Virus record (IMG/VR): IMGVR_UViG_3300032607_000093
Location: 1 to 48,386 of that record
DNA: 48,386 nt
From: a virus
Reading direction: 5' to 3' (one strand)
Shown: piece by piece, positions 8,271 to 14,538 of the stretch
Layout of the letters: every line of letters starts with the position of its first letter
Position numbering within the stretch: the first letter of the stretch is position 1
Made by a program: the position numbers and the translations under genes
Notes under the pieces: generated by a model
What the model saw: the letters and a program-made list of their open reading frames with translations, nothing else
What the model was told of the DNA's origin: nothing
Databases searched by the model: none

Positions 8271-8296
8271 AAGGGAGCTTCGGCTCCCTTTTTTTT
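8271..8296 (+). terminator. Rho-independent terminator
   Basis: A perfect 8-bp stem AAGGGAGC/GCTCCCTT closed by a TTCG tetraloop runs straight into eight Ts. It ends the two-gene unit of small proteins. Confidence 0.93.
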
Positions 8297-8337
8297 GTGC
8301 CGTCATTTGTCCCACATGTGGTAATGGTGCGCGTGAT

Positions 8338-8359
8338 ACCAGTTATTTTCCGTCGCGCG
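8338..8359 (+). promoter_or_regulatory. ACCAGTTATTTT-CGCGCG element, copy 1
   Basis: This is the first of three copies of a block reading ACCAGTTATTTT, four variable bases, then CGCGCG. Each copy is followed by a GTGCGTGCG-like segment and, 61-64 bases from its start, by a CCCAC hairpin. It sits just downstream of a terminator and 178 bases before the gene at 8516. That is where a promoter should be, but it does not look like sigma70. A phage-specific promoter or a regulator site is inferred. Confidence 0.5.
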
Positions 8360-8450
8360 TATGAGTGCGTGCGAGCAGGCAAGGGCGCTAGATAGAGACC
8401 CACTCCCCAGTGAAATTTTACTTAAGAGTCCCACAAGCGTATTGTTATAT

Positions 8451-8478
8451 CACTGGGTTAGCAATTCCGTCCCCAGTG
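8451..8478 (+). promoter_or_regulatory. Leader stem-loop before paralogue 1
   Basis: CACTGGG (8451-8457) pairs with CCCAGTG (8472-8478) around a 14-base loop, 38 bases before the start codon of the gene at 8516. The same CACT/AGTG sequence theme occurs in the CCCACTCCCCAGTG element at 8399-8412 upstream, so alternative pairings between the two are possible. Confidence 0.5.
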
Positions 8479-8515
8479 TTTTCTCAAACCGTTCATCCTT
8501 ATGGAGATTTGAACA

Positions 8516-9172
8516 ATGGCAAAATCAGCCGCAAAAGTCGTGGAATCCGCCACGCAAGGTTCTTTTACCTCTTTAAAAGACTCAGCCTTCCAACAAGCAG
8601 GCGCGCACCAGACCTTGGAGTCAGTCGCCCGCTACGCTTTAACTCAGATTAAAGACTTCCCCAAAGAAGTCCCAGTCGAAGCTAAAGACGCTTTGTATGA
8701 AGGCTACCGCATGAAGTTTGATGCGCTTAGACCCGCTACCATGTATGCGGTTATCAATGGTCATTATGTACTTGCTAGTCAAGAGCACAAAATGGCTGAC
8801 AATGTAGAGAAGGTCAACATAGGTATTCCCTATGCTTACTCTTACTCAGCACAAGAGTTTGGTAAGTTGGCAAACACCAACCCAGCCCTCCACGCTCTTG
8901 TTAAAGAGATTAGAAGTAGTTGTTCTACTTATTGTTCGAATCGACTGGGCGACTTGAAAAGAGCCGCTACGAAGATTTTGAATGAGGGTAAAGAACGTCA
9001 GCGTGGAGTCAATAAAGACTTTGCTGAGTTTGTCGAAGCGTGGTTCAAAGAGACCGCACCAGACCGCCTAGTGTCAGCTAAGAATCGTGGAGACAAGTCG
9101 GCTGACGACAAACGGTTCGCTGAAGCTAAAGTTGCCTTCATGGTGAAGTGGAAACACTCAGACGCTAAGTAA
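8516..9172 (+). CDS. Paralogue 1 of a duplicated early protein, unknown
   Basis: This 218-aa protein shares roughly half of its positions with the 201-aa product at 9406 over about 140 residues. The best-preserved block is 'QEFGKLANTNPALH' followed by 'YCSNRLGDLKRAATKIL'. The middle contains 'RPATMYAVINGHYVLAS'. The C-terminal 60 residues are Lys-rich and diverge from the paralogue. No known domain is recognised and no catalytic motif is evident. The basic helical C-terminus could bind nucleic acid. It forms its own transcription unit between the upstream module and a strong terminator, which suggests high or separately timed expression. GGAG lies 9 bases before the ATG. Confidence 0.8.
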   Translation: MAKSAAKVVESATQGSFTSLKDSAFQQAGAHQTLESVARYALTQIKDFPKEVPVEAKDALYEGYRMKFDALRPATMYAVINGHYVLASQEHKMADNVEKVNIGIPYAYSYSAQEFGKLANTNPALHALVKEIRSSCSTYCSNRLGDLKRAATKILNEGKERQRGVNKDFAEFVEAWFKETAPDRLVSAKNRGDKSADDKRFAEAKVAFMVKWKHSDAK

Positions 9173-9182
9173 TTAGCCCCCC

Positions 9183-9222
9183 AAAACCCCCCAGACTGGA
9201 AACGGTTTGGGGGGTTTTTTTT
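9183..9222 (+). terminator. Rho-independent terminator after paralogue 1
   Basis: AACCCCCCA pairs with TGGGGGGTT around a loop of about 14 bases that can pair further (GACTGGAAACGGTT), followed by eight Ts. It lies 13 bases after the stop codon of the gene at 8516. Confidence 0.88.
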
Positions 9223-9238
9223 CGCCTGCTATTTTGAA

Positions 9239-9260
9239 ACCAGTTATTTTCTGTCGCGCG
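9239..9260 (+). promoter_or_regulatory. ACCAGTTATTTT-CGCGCG element, copy 2
   Basis: This is the second copy of the block seen at 8338, extended on the left by a TATTTTGAA stretch shared with copy 3. It lies directly after a terminator and 167 bases before the paralogue start at 9406. The next segment, GGGAGTGCGTGCGTGA, also matches copy 1 closely. Confidence 0.5.
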
Positions 9261-9288
9261 CGGGAGTGCGTGCGTGACCCGTGAAATC

Positions 9289-9328
9289 CTTAAATAGTGT
9301 CCCACTCCCCAGTGGAACTTTACTTAAG
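9289..9328 (+). promoter_or_regulatory. Nested leader hairpin with CCACT/AGTGG core
   Basis: The inner stem CCACT (9302-9306) and AGTGG (9311-9315) encloses a CCCC loop. An outer CTTAA (9289-9293) / TTAAG (9324-9328) pair flanks it. It is the counterpart of the hairpin in the other leaders, placed 62 bases after the start of the upstream ACCAG element. Confidence 0.6.
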
Positions 9329-9349
9329 ACACCACATCTGTCAAGATAC

Positions 9350-9380
9350 ACCATCACTTAGGAAATAACTAGGTGATGGT
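9350..9380 (+). promoter_or_regulatory. 12-bp leader hairpin upstream of paralogue 2
   Basis: ACCATCACTTAG (9350-9361) pairs with CTAGGTGATGGT (9369-9380) with one T-G wobble and a 7-base GAAATAA loop. It buries an in-frame ATG at 9373 in the stem and leaves the GGAGG-preceded ATG at 9406 free, which supports 9406 as the real start. It could be an operator or an RNA-level switch. Confidence 0.75.
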
Positions 9381-9405
9381 TTCATTAACTTTATCGGAGG
9401 ACATT

Positions 9406-10011
9406 ATGTCTACATTTTCATCATTGAGGGATCTCGGCTATCAACAGGCAGGGACAGGGGACAGTTTAGATTCACAGGCAGAGTATGCCTTGGCTAACAT
9501 CACAGGGTTCCCCGAGGAAATTTCTAGCGAAGCAAGGGCGATGATCTATGATGGTTATAGATTACGTCACAGCGAACGCTATCCCGCTACTGTCTATGCT
9601 GTGGTCAATGACCATTATGTTCTAGCATCACCTGAACAGGTCAAAAACGCCAAGGTAGAGAAAATCGAAATTGGTGTTGCGTATGCCTTTGCATATTCAC
9701 AGCAAGAATTCGGTAAACTGAAAAATACGAACCCTGCCTTGCATGGGATCATAAGAGAAATACGGGATGCTGTGGGTGACTACTGTTCTAACCGATTAGG
9801 TGATCTAAAACGTGCCTGCAATAAAATACTCGCCAAGCGAAATGGCAAAACAGTATCACGCAAAACGCTAGATTTTGCCAAATCAATGTCTACGACATTT
9901 GAAGCTCAAGAGAAATCTGTGAAAGTGAAACAGGCCAAGGGTGACACCACAGCGAACAGCGCCAAGTATGCCCTTGCTGTAAAAGCATTTTGGTTGACGT
10001 ACAACAAATAA
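9406..10011 (+). CDS. Paralogue 2 of a duplicated early protein, unknown
   Basis: The 201-aa product begins MSTFSSLRDLGYQQAG; the start is chosen for the GGAGG 6 bases upstream. It aligns with the product at 8516 from about residue 3 to residue 145. Shared blocks include 'PATVYAVVNDHYVLAS', 'QQEFGKLKNTNPALH' and 'YCSNRLGDLKRACNKIL'. The C-termini differ. Identity near one half at protein level with little DNA identity shows an old duplication or independent acquisition of two family members. As with the first copy, a private upstream module and terminator flank it. Function is unknown. Confidence 0.8.
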   Translation: MSTFSSLRDLGYQQAGTGDSLDSQAEYALANITGFPEEISSEARAMIYDGYRLRHSERYPATVYAVVNDHYVLASPEQVKNAKVEKIEIGVAYAFAYSQQEFGKLKNTNPALHGIIREIRDAVGDYCSNRLGDLKRACNKILAKRNGKTVSRKTLDFAKSMSTTFEAQEKSVKVKQAKGDTTANSAKYALAVKAFWLTYNK

Positions 10012-10022
10012 TGTTGTGACCC

Positions 10023-10058
10023 AAGCCCCTGATCAGAAATGGTCAGGGGCTTTTTTTT
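10023..10058 (+). terminator. Rho-independent terminator after paralogue 2
   Basis: AAGCCCCTGA (10023-10032) pairs with TCAGGGGCTT (10043-10052) around a 10-base loop, running into eight Ts. It lies 11 bases after the stop codon. Confidence 0.93.
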
Positions 10059-10074
10059 GTCCGTGTTATTTGAA

Positions 10075-10096
10075 ACCAGTTATTTTTCGACGCGCG
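10075..10096 (+). promoter_or_regulatory. ACCAGTTATTTT-CGCGCG element, copy 3 (no gene downstream)
   Basis: This third copy keeps the core block, the left-hand TATTTGAA extension and the CCCAC hairpin 64 bases after its start (10139-10152, CCCACGCATACGTGG). No open reading frame follows. Instead come a direct repeat and the hexamer cluster. Any transcript started here would be noncoding and would run into the candidate origin. Confidence 0.5.
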
Positions 10097-10170
10097 CGAG
10101 AGGGCGCGCAAAGCATGGACAAGGAGCTTAATTAGCATCCCACGCATACGTGGAATTCATTGCATCGCCT

Positions 10171-10235
10171 ACCGTTTTCAGAACTGATAGGGCTAAAAAT
10201 GTGGTTGCGTCATTTACCGTTTTCTTAACTGATAG
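10171..10235 (+). repeat. Pair of 20-bp direct repeats, 45 bp apart
   Basis: ACCGTTTTCAGAACTGATAG at 10171-10190 recurs at 10216-10235 with 18 of 20 positions identical (TT for AG in the centre). The pair sits directly before the hexamer cluster at 10248. Such spaced repeats are common at replication origins and operator regions. Confidence 0.75.
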
Positions 10236-10247
10236 CTTTGTAGTTTT

Positions 10248-10584
10248 GTTCTACTTTTCCTAGAACATTGTACTGCGTAGTGTTTGAGAATAGAACAGAA
10301 AAACTGAGTATCCATGCGGGTTGCGAGCATTCTGTTCTAATGTTCTACGGTTTTGGCAGGATATGGGTGTTTTTAAGAAAAACTGTGCGAGCAAGGTCTT
10401 CTCAGCCAATGCAGAAAAAATCATCAAAAAGAGGAGCATATATCCTTTTTCCTTAGAACATTAGAACATCTATATATTTATTATATAAATACTTAATAAA
10501 AACAACAAGTTAGCTCACTCAGACCCCCCCTTTTCCGTTCTATAAGCACAGTTTCAAAAGTAGAACAGACTAGAACATTAGAAC
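10248..10584. other. Candidate replication origin: TAGAAC/GTTCTA hexamer cluster with AT-rich tract
   Basis: TAGAAC occurs at 10261, 10291, 10454, 10462, 10561, 10571 and 10579, and its inverse GTTCTA at 10248, 10334, 10342 and 10537. That is eleven copies in 337 bases, against about 0.2 expected in random sequence. Most continue with A, giving TAGAACA, and three copies form TAGAACATTAGAACA-type pairs spaced 8 bases apart. Between them, 10468-10510 is nearly pure A/T (TATATATTTATTATATAAAT), a plausible unwinding element. Iterons plus an AT-rich tract in a gene-free region is the classic origin layout. Regulator-binding sites are the alternative. Confidence 0.6.
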
Positions 10585-10648
10585 AAAACTAAAACCGCCC
10601 AACCCTCGCCTCCAACTGCCGTCATAGATTACTTTTTTTATTAAGAGC

Positions 10649-10677
10649 TTGACTCAAAGGTAAAGTTATGGTATACT
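10649..10677 (+). promoter_or_regulatory. Sigma70-type promoter P1
   Basis: TTGACT (-35, 10649-10654) and TATACT (-10, 10672-10677) are separated by 17 bases, close to consensus. ACTCAA (10652-10657) and TTGAGT (10677-10682) form an inverted repeat straddling the promoter, a possible operator. It should drive the genes starting at 10789. Confidence 0.88.
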
Positions 10678-10722
10678 TGAGTTTGGGTCGGGAGGTAGAT
10701 GGCAAGCGGCCCTAATCAGCAT

Positions 10723-10738
10723 CCCACGCATCAGTGGG
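10723..10738 (+). promoter_or_regulatory. CCCAC...GTGGG leader hairpin
   Basis: CCCAC pairs with GTGGG around GCATCA and is followed by TTTTGTTTCAACCAA. Almost the same leader follows promoter P2 at 12365. It lies between the promoter and the ribosome site of the gene at 10789. Confidence 0.7.
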
Positions 10739-10788
10739 TTTTGTTTCAACCAATCGGTATCCTTTGCAGGAACCACAAGGAGATGGAA

Positions 10789-11118
10789 ATGATAGTATCG
10801 TTTATGAGAGCATTACCTGTTGAGCAGGTAGAGAAGGCAACAGACTGGATGAAAGCTATGCCTCGTTCAGTCCGTAAGACTTTGCGTCTTACAAAGTCCC
10901 GTCAACCCAATGTCAATACCCACGATGGCGTGGATGACTATTTGGCAGTTGATTACCGCATTGACACGTACCACACACAGAACCTTGAGTTCCTTGATCG
11001 TGAGTTCGGCTTCGATGAGTTCAACGACATCGACGATGAGCATGAGGGCTTGACGATCACTTCTGCTATGTCAGAGGTTGAGACGTTTGAGTACCTCACA
11101 GGCTACGACATCATCTAA
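10789..11118 (+). CDS. 109-aa acidic early protein, unknown
   Basis: I choose the ATG at 10789 because AAGGAG lies 6 bases upstream. An in-frame ATG at 10699 would read through the leader hairpin, although it also has a GGGAGG nearby. The product starts MIVSFMRALPVEQVEKATDW, has a short basic patch ('RSVRKTLRLTKSRQP') and then a strongly acidic C-terminal half containing 'DREFGFDEFNDIDDEHEG'. Highly acidic small early proteins are often DNA mimics or inhibitors of host enzymes, but nothing here proves that. It is the first gene behind promoter P1. Confidence 0.75.
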   Translation: MIVSFMRALPVEQVEKATDWMKAMPRSVRKTLRLTKSRQPNVNTHDGVDDYLAVDYRIDTYHTQNLEFLDREFGFDEFNDIDDEHEGLTITSAMSEVETFEYLTGYDII

Positions 11119-11136
11119 TCACATTTGCAACTAAGC

Positions 11137-11154
11137 ACCCACGGCAACGTGGGT
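11137..11154 (+). promoter_or_regulatory. CCCACG...CGTGGG leader hairpin
   Basis: ACCCACG (11137-11143) and CGTGGGT (11148-11154) form a perfect 7-bp stem with a GCAA tetraloop, 20 bases before the start codon at 11174. GCAA is a GNRA-type stable loop. Confidence 0.75.
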
Positions 11155-11173
11155 CTTCAATCAGGAGATCATT

Positions 11174-11422
11174 ATGGGAAAAGTAAAAGTTCAATACGCG
11201 TCGCTCGACTTCGCACCTGAGCAGGAACAACAACAGGAGACAGCAAACCGCAATATGTTTCTGCTTCTGTGCAACGGCAAGCCCTTGGCGTTGTATGACC
11301 ATCGGGACACTGCCGACTACGAGATGCACATCTGCATCCAAGGCGACACTCATGAGGGACATGAGAACAAGTACCGCATCAAGACCATGGGCGTAGTCAC
11401 CCACTCATACGAGGAGAGCTAA
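11174..11422 (+). CDS. 82-aa early protein, unknown
   Basis: The product starts MGKVKVQYASLDFAPEQEQQQE, has a Gln/Glu-rich linker, then a compact part 'NMFLLLCNGKPLALYDHRDTADYEMHI' with alternating hydrophobic residues suggestive of beta strands. CAGGAG lies 6 bases before the ATG. The next gene starts two bases after its stop. No family is recognised. Confidence 0.7.
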   Translation: MGKVKVQYASLDFAPEQEQQQETANRNMFLLLCNGKPLALYDHRDTADYEMHICIQGDTHEGHENKYRIKTMGVVTHSYEES

Positions 11423-11424
11423 TC

Positions 11425-11661
11425 ATGCACTGGAACTATCGCATCGTAAACACAAAGACAGAGAACGGTGGTGAAGATTGGTTTTGTCTTCAAGAAGTTT
11501 ATTACAACAAGGACAACACCCCTTACGCCTACTGCGACCCAAGCACAGGCTCAGAGACCATGGAGTCCCTCAAGGATGTATGGCACATGATCAACGAGGC
11601 AATCACCTTGCCTCCATTGCAGGAAGAAGACTTTGTGAAGTATCAGGAGGATGAAGAATGA
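11425..11661 (+). CDS. 78-aa conserved small protein of the 'WNYRIV' type
   Basis: The sequence opens MHWNYRIVNTKTENGGEDWFCLQEVYYN and continues with a Pro/Thr turn region and an acidic tail. The 'W-NYR-(I/V)' start, the following 'EVYY' strand and a 'GSETMESLKDVWHMINEA' helix match a small family found in phages and bacteria, with no known function. GAGGAG lies just upstream. It overlaps the following gene by 4 bases (ATGA). Confidence 0.75.
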   Translation: MHWNYRIVNTKTENGGEDWFCLQEVYYNKDNTPYAYCDPSTGSETMESLKDVWHMINEAITLPPLQEEDFVKYQEDEE

Positions 11662-11876
11662 AAAGCTACAAGCCTCATTGCCGTAACTGCGATGAACAGT
11701 ACTCCACGGAACGGTGGAAGCTTGGTTACAAGCACTGCATGCCATGTGGAGAGAAACTCTCGCATGAGGCAGTGCGCACCGTTGTGCCTATGCACAAGAG
11801 CAACTACATGATGATCACCGACATGGCTGATCTCAAGGGTATCAACAACAAGGGGGGCTATCACAATGGGCTATAG
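11658..11876 (+). CDS. 72-aa zinc-ribbon-like protein
   Basis: Two C-x2-C pairs, 'CRNC' and 'CMPC', lie 16 residues apart ('HCRNCDEQYSTERWKLGYKHCMPCGE'), the spacing of a small zinc ribbon. The rest is a short alpha/beta tail. The gene is coupled to its neighbours by a 4-base overlap upstream and an 11-base overlap downstream. Small zinc ribbons in phage early regions commonly act on nucleic acid or on host RNA polymerase; which applies here is not visible. Confidence 0.72.
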   Translation: MKSYKPHCRNCDEQYSTERWKLGYKHCMPCGEKLSHEAVRTVVPMHKSNYMMITDMADLKGINNKGGYHNGL

Positions 11877-12270
11877 ATCAGATGTGGCGTACACGATTCG
11901 GTTCACCGATGACCACGACACCAACAACGAGCAATCGTTTTATACATTCTTATTGGAGGCAAAGGCTAACCCCCAGTGCCAGATCGCCCTTGCGGAGGTG
12001 GAGATCAACCACAAGGAGAAGGCGTTCTACTACTCTGCAAGAGATGTGAAGTGGTACGACAATTACCCCGATGTGATGAGCCACATGACGTTGTTGCACC
12101 AAGCGGAGGATTGGGCTAAGCAAGTGAGTGAGGGAAAACTTGCTTGCACGATAGGTTCGATGTTTCTACGTGCAGGCGAGGAAACGAACGATACCGAAGA
12201 ACGCTATCACGGTGACTACGACCACGACTGGATGCACATGAGCAGGCAAGTTATCACAGACTGGACGTAG
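11866..12270 (+). CDS. 134-aa 'MGYRSDV' family phage protein, unknown
   Basis: The opening MGYRSDVAYTIRF is characteristic of a recurring phage protein family of unknown function. The N-terminal half predicts alternating strands and helices ('IALAEVEINHKEKAFYYSARDVKWYDNYPDV'). The C-terminal end is rich in His, Asp and Tyr ('ERYHGDYDHDWMHM'), which could bind metal. It ends the P1 operon; 20 bases later the -35 of promoter P2 begins. Confidence 0.72.
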   Translation: MGYRSDVAYTIRFTDDHDTNNEQSFYTFLLEAKANPQCQIALAEVEINHKEKAFYYSARDVKWYDNYPDVMSHMTLLHQAEDWAKQVSEGKLACTIGSMFLRAGEETNDTEERYHGDYDHDWMHMSRQVITDWT

Positions 12271-12289
12271 AAAAAACTTGAGTAAACCC

Positions 12290-12319
12290 CTTGACTCAGA
12301 GGTCAAGTTGTGTTATACT
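12290..12319 (+). promoter_or_regulatory. Sigma70-type promoter P2 with palindromic operator
   Basis: TTGACT (12291-12296) and TATACT (12314-12319) are spaced by 17 bases. The -35 is embedded in a perfect inverted repeat CTTGAC (12290-12295) / GTCAAG (12302-12307). The spacer is nearly the same as in P1, so both promoters probably answer to the same regulator. It drives the DUF3150-like/MoxR/VWA operon. Confidence 0.9.
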
Positions 12320-12364
12320 TATAGCTAGTAGGGAGAGTTTTTTAACTACCCTGCTACTTAGCGA

Positions 12365-12380
12365 CCCACGTATCAGTGGG
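12365..12380 (+). promoter_or_regulatory. CCCAC...GTGGG leader hairpin behind P2
   Basis: CCCAC pairs with GTGGG around GTATCA, followed by ATTTGTTTTCAACCAAAGG and the ribosome site of the gene at 12408. The flanking sequence matches the P1 leader, so it is a duplicated 5' leader. Confidence 0.7.
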
Positions 12381-12407
12381 ATTTGTTTTCAACCAAAGGA
12401 GAGAATC

Positions 12408-13322
12408 ATGGAGTTACACAAGCCCGATCACCTCATCAGCCTTGCCTCATCAGCAGTCCTCGTGAGCGTGGATGTCAGTGTATGGTCAGCGACGAAGCAA
12501 GACCGAGTCATCAGCAATGAAGTTACTGCATCAAAGAATGCAGACAAGAGCGCGGGGCGCTACGTCAAGAACCTCTTGGCAGATCACCCACGCCACAAGG
12601 CAATCGTCAACTATCGTCAGACTATCTATAACTGGGTCAAGCGCAGGACTTATAGATGGAACAACTCACAGGACTTGTTGCCGTCTGTGGATATGCCCAA
12701 GTTCAAGCAAGAGTATCACGCACATCAGATGGCATTCAGTACCCTGCTTGGTGACTTCATCCTTGCCTACGATAGCATTGTCTCAGACATGGCGTTCAAG
12801 CAAGGCGATATGTTCGACCGCAATGACTACCCCGCTAAAGAGCAACTGGTATCTAAGTTTGGCGTCCAACTCTTTGTGTCGGAAGTTCCCATGTCTGATT
12901 TCAGATGTGGTATTGCGTCAGACATCGCGGAAGATTTGTTTGCTACATACAGCCAACAAGCACAGGAAATAGTGTCTCACGTGATGGTGGAACAGCAATC
13001 AAGGTTCATCGAAGTTATGAAATCAATCAGCCATTGCTGTGGTGTAGATGATGTTGGCATTGACGATAACACAGGAGAGACCAAGACCAAGAAACGCAAG
13101 ATCTACGACACGACCATATTGAAAGCCAAAGAGATGTGCGATATATTCAAGGGTTTCAATCTCAGCGGTGATCCCGAGCTGGAACAGGCAAGGGCATCGC
13201 TAGAGAAAGCATTGAGTGGTGTATCGGCAGAGGACATTCGTGAGTCCGATGCGATACGTCACGCAGTGAAAGAGGACATTGACGACATCCTCGGCAAGTT
13301 CAGTTCGTTCAAGTGTGTGTAA
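12408..13322 (+). CDS. DUF3150-like protein of the MoxR-VWA cassette
   Basis: The start is the ATG at 12408 with AAAGGAGAG directly upstream; the frame is open further left only through the promoter and leader. The 304-aa product has a Lys-rich middle ('KTKKRKIYDTT') and long helices. Its N-terminal third contains 'SVWSATKQDRVISNEVTASKNADKSAGRYVKNLL'. Size, fold type and place immediately before a MoxR-type ATPase and a VWA protein match phage DUF3150 proteins as I know them, but no catalytic motif confirms this. It probably works with the next two large genes as partner or substrate adaptor. Confidence 0.6.
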   Translation: MELHKPDHLISLASSAVLVSVDVSVWSATKQDRVISNEVTASKNADKSAGRYVKNLLADHPRHKAIVNYRQTIYNWVKRRTYRWNNSQDLLPSVDMPKFKQEYHAHQMAFSTLLGDFILAYDSIVSDMAFKQGDMFDRNDYPAKEQLVSKFGVQLFVSEVPMSDFRCGIASDIAEDLFATYSQQAQEIVSHVMVEQQSRFIEVMKSISHCCGVDDVGIDDNTGETKTKKRKIYDTTILKAKEMCDIFKGFNLSGDPELEQARASLEKALSGVSAEDIRESDAIRHAVKEDIDDILGKFSSFKCV

Positions 13323-13371
13323 GTAATAGTTAATCCGTCTAGTAACCATTCAGTAAAGAAAGTAATCAATC

Positions 13372-14514
13372 ATGGCTAAAGTACAAACAATCGACACAGT
13401 TTCTATCAACGAACTGCGTAGAATCATTCCCCTAATAGCTACAGAAATCACGCCCGTCATACAGTCCGAACCTGGTTGTGGCAAGACCTCTCTGTTAGCT
13501 ATGATGGCAGAGGACAGTGGTGACAAGTGGCGCAGTCCTGCCGATGGCGTGAACATCGAAGGCGACAAGTACGACTACATCTACATCGACTGCCCTGTCA
13601 AAGATATGTCAGACATTGGCATGACTATCCCCAACCACGGCACTCAGACCCTTGAGTATTATGTGTCCTCGCTCTTCAACTTGAACAGCTCAAAGCCTAA
13701 GCGTATCTTGGCTGATGAGTTCATGAAGTCACCTAAGCTCTTGCAAGTAATCTTCACTAGGTTGTTTCTTGAGCGAATGGTAGGTGATCGCCCACTGCCC
13801 AGTGGGTCACAAATCTTTGCGACATCGAACAATGCAGGCGATGGCGTGGGTGACTCCATGCTTGCTCACGCAGGTAATCGTGTTTGCATCATGCGTATGG
13901 CGAAACCCAATGTGAACGAGTGGCTTGAGTGGGCAGGTCAGACAGTGACAGTTGGTGACAAGGTACAGGCTCGTGTGTCACGTGTAATTCGTGCGGCTGT
14001 TGCCATGTTCCCTCGTTGCTTGGCGTCGTACACCACAGGCGATCAGAACGACAACCCATACATCTTCAAACCATCTATGAGTACCTTATCGTTTGTGTCC
14101 CCTCGCTCGTTGGCGAAGGCGAATGTGATTGTGAACAATCGTGATGCGATTGGTGAGAACGGCACGAAGGTTGCATTGGCAGGCACAGTCGGTGCGTCAT
14201 TCGCGGCTGACATGGCGGCATTCATATCAATGGAGAAATCATTGATCGATGTGAAGGACATCGTCAAGTCTCCCGAGGACATTGAGATGCCCAAGGACAT
14301 CAGTGCGCAGTTGATGATCATGTTTCAAGCAGTAGATGTATTGGAGACGCAAGACCATCTGACTAAGTTCATGATGTTCGTTGAGCGTATTCCCTCATCC
14401 GAGGTACAAGGCGTGTTCTTCACAATGATGATGCGCAATACGAAGTCCATTCGCTTGGCTCGCAACAATGCCAAGATTGCTGAGTGGGCTAAGAACAACC
14501 ACGAGTTGTTCTAA
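13372..14514 (+). CDS. MoxR/CobS-type AAA+ ATPase
   Basis: The 380-aa protein has Walker A 'SEPGCGKTS' (K38, T39), Walker B 'RILADEF' (D115, E116) and sensor-1 'IFATSNN'. A 'LAHAGNRVCIMRM' stretch follows, where MoxR proteins carry the arginine finger. The C-terminal half is helical. MoxR-type ATPases form hexamers that remodel proteins together with a VWA-domain partner, here encoded a few hundred bases downstream. Length and motifs indicate an intact enzyme. No strong ribosome site precedes the ATG (AAAGAAAG only). Confidence 0.88.
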   Translation: MAKVQTIDTVSINELRRIIPLIATEITPVIQSEPGCGKTSLLAMMAEDSGDKWRSPADGVNIEGDKYDYIYIDCPVKDMSDIGMTIPNHGTQTLEYYVSSLFNLNSSKPKRILADEFMKSPKLLQVIFTRLFLERMVGDRPLPSGSQIFATSNNAGDGVGDSMLAHAGNRVCIMRMAKPNVNEWLEWAGQTVTVGDKVQARVSRVIRAAVAMFPRCLASYTTGDQNDNPYIFKPSMSTLSFVSPRSLAKANVIVNNRDAIGENGTKVALAGTVGASFAADMAAFISMEKSLIDVKDIVKSPEDIEMPKDISAQLMIMFQAVDVLETQDHLTKFMMFVERIPSSEVQGVFFTMMMRNTKSIRLARNNAKIAEWAKNNHELF

Positions 14515-14522
14515 AACTTAAT

Positions 14523-14538
14523 CCCACGACACCGTGGG
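14523..14538 (+). promoter_or_regulatory. CCCACG...CGTGGG hairpin before the membrane-protein pair
   Basis: A perfect 6-bp stem CCCACG (14523-14528) / CGTGGG (14533-14538) with an ACAC loop lies 8 bases after the ATPase stop and 22 bases before the next start. It is followed by TTCTTATCTTTC and then AGGAGG. Confidence 0.72.

Noticed and set aside
10268-10456. 62-codon plus-strand open frame inside the hexamer cluster
   Set aside because: No ATG start and no ribosome site; it spans repeated hexamers and its translation shows no domain-like pattern.
12291-12407. N-terminal extension of the DUF3150-like gene
   Set aside because: It would translate through the promoter -35/-10 and the leader hairpin; the ATG at 12408 has an excellent ribosome site.
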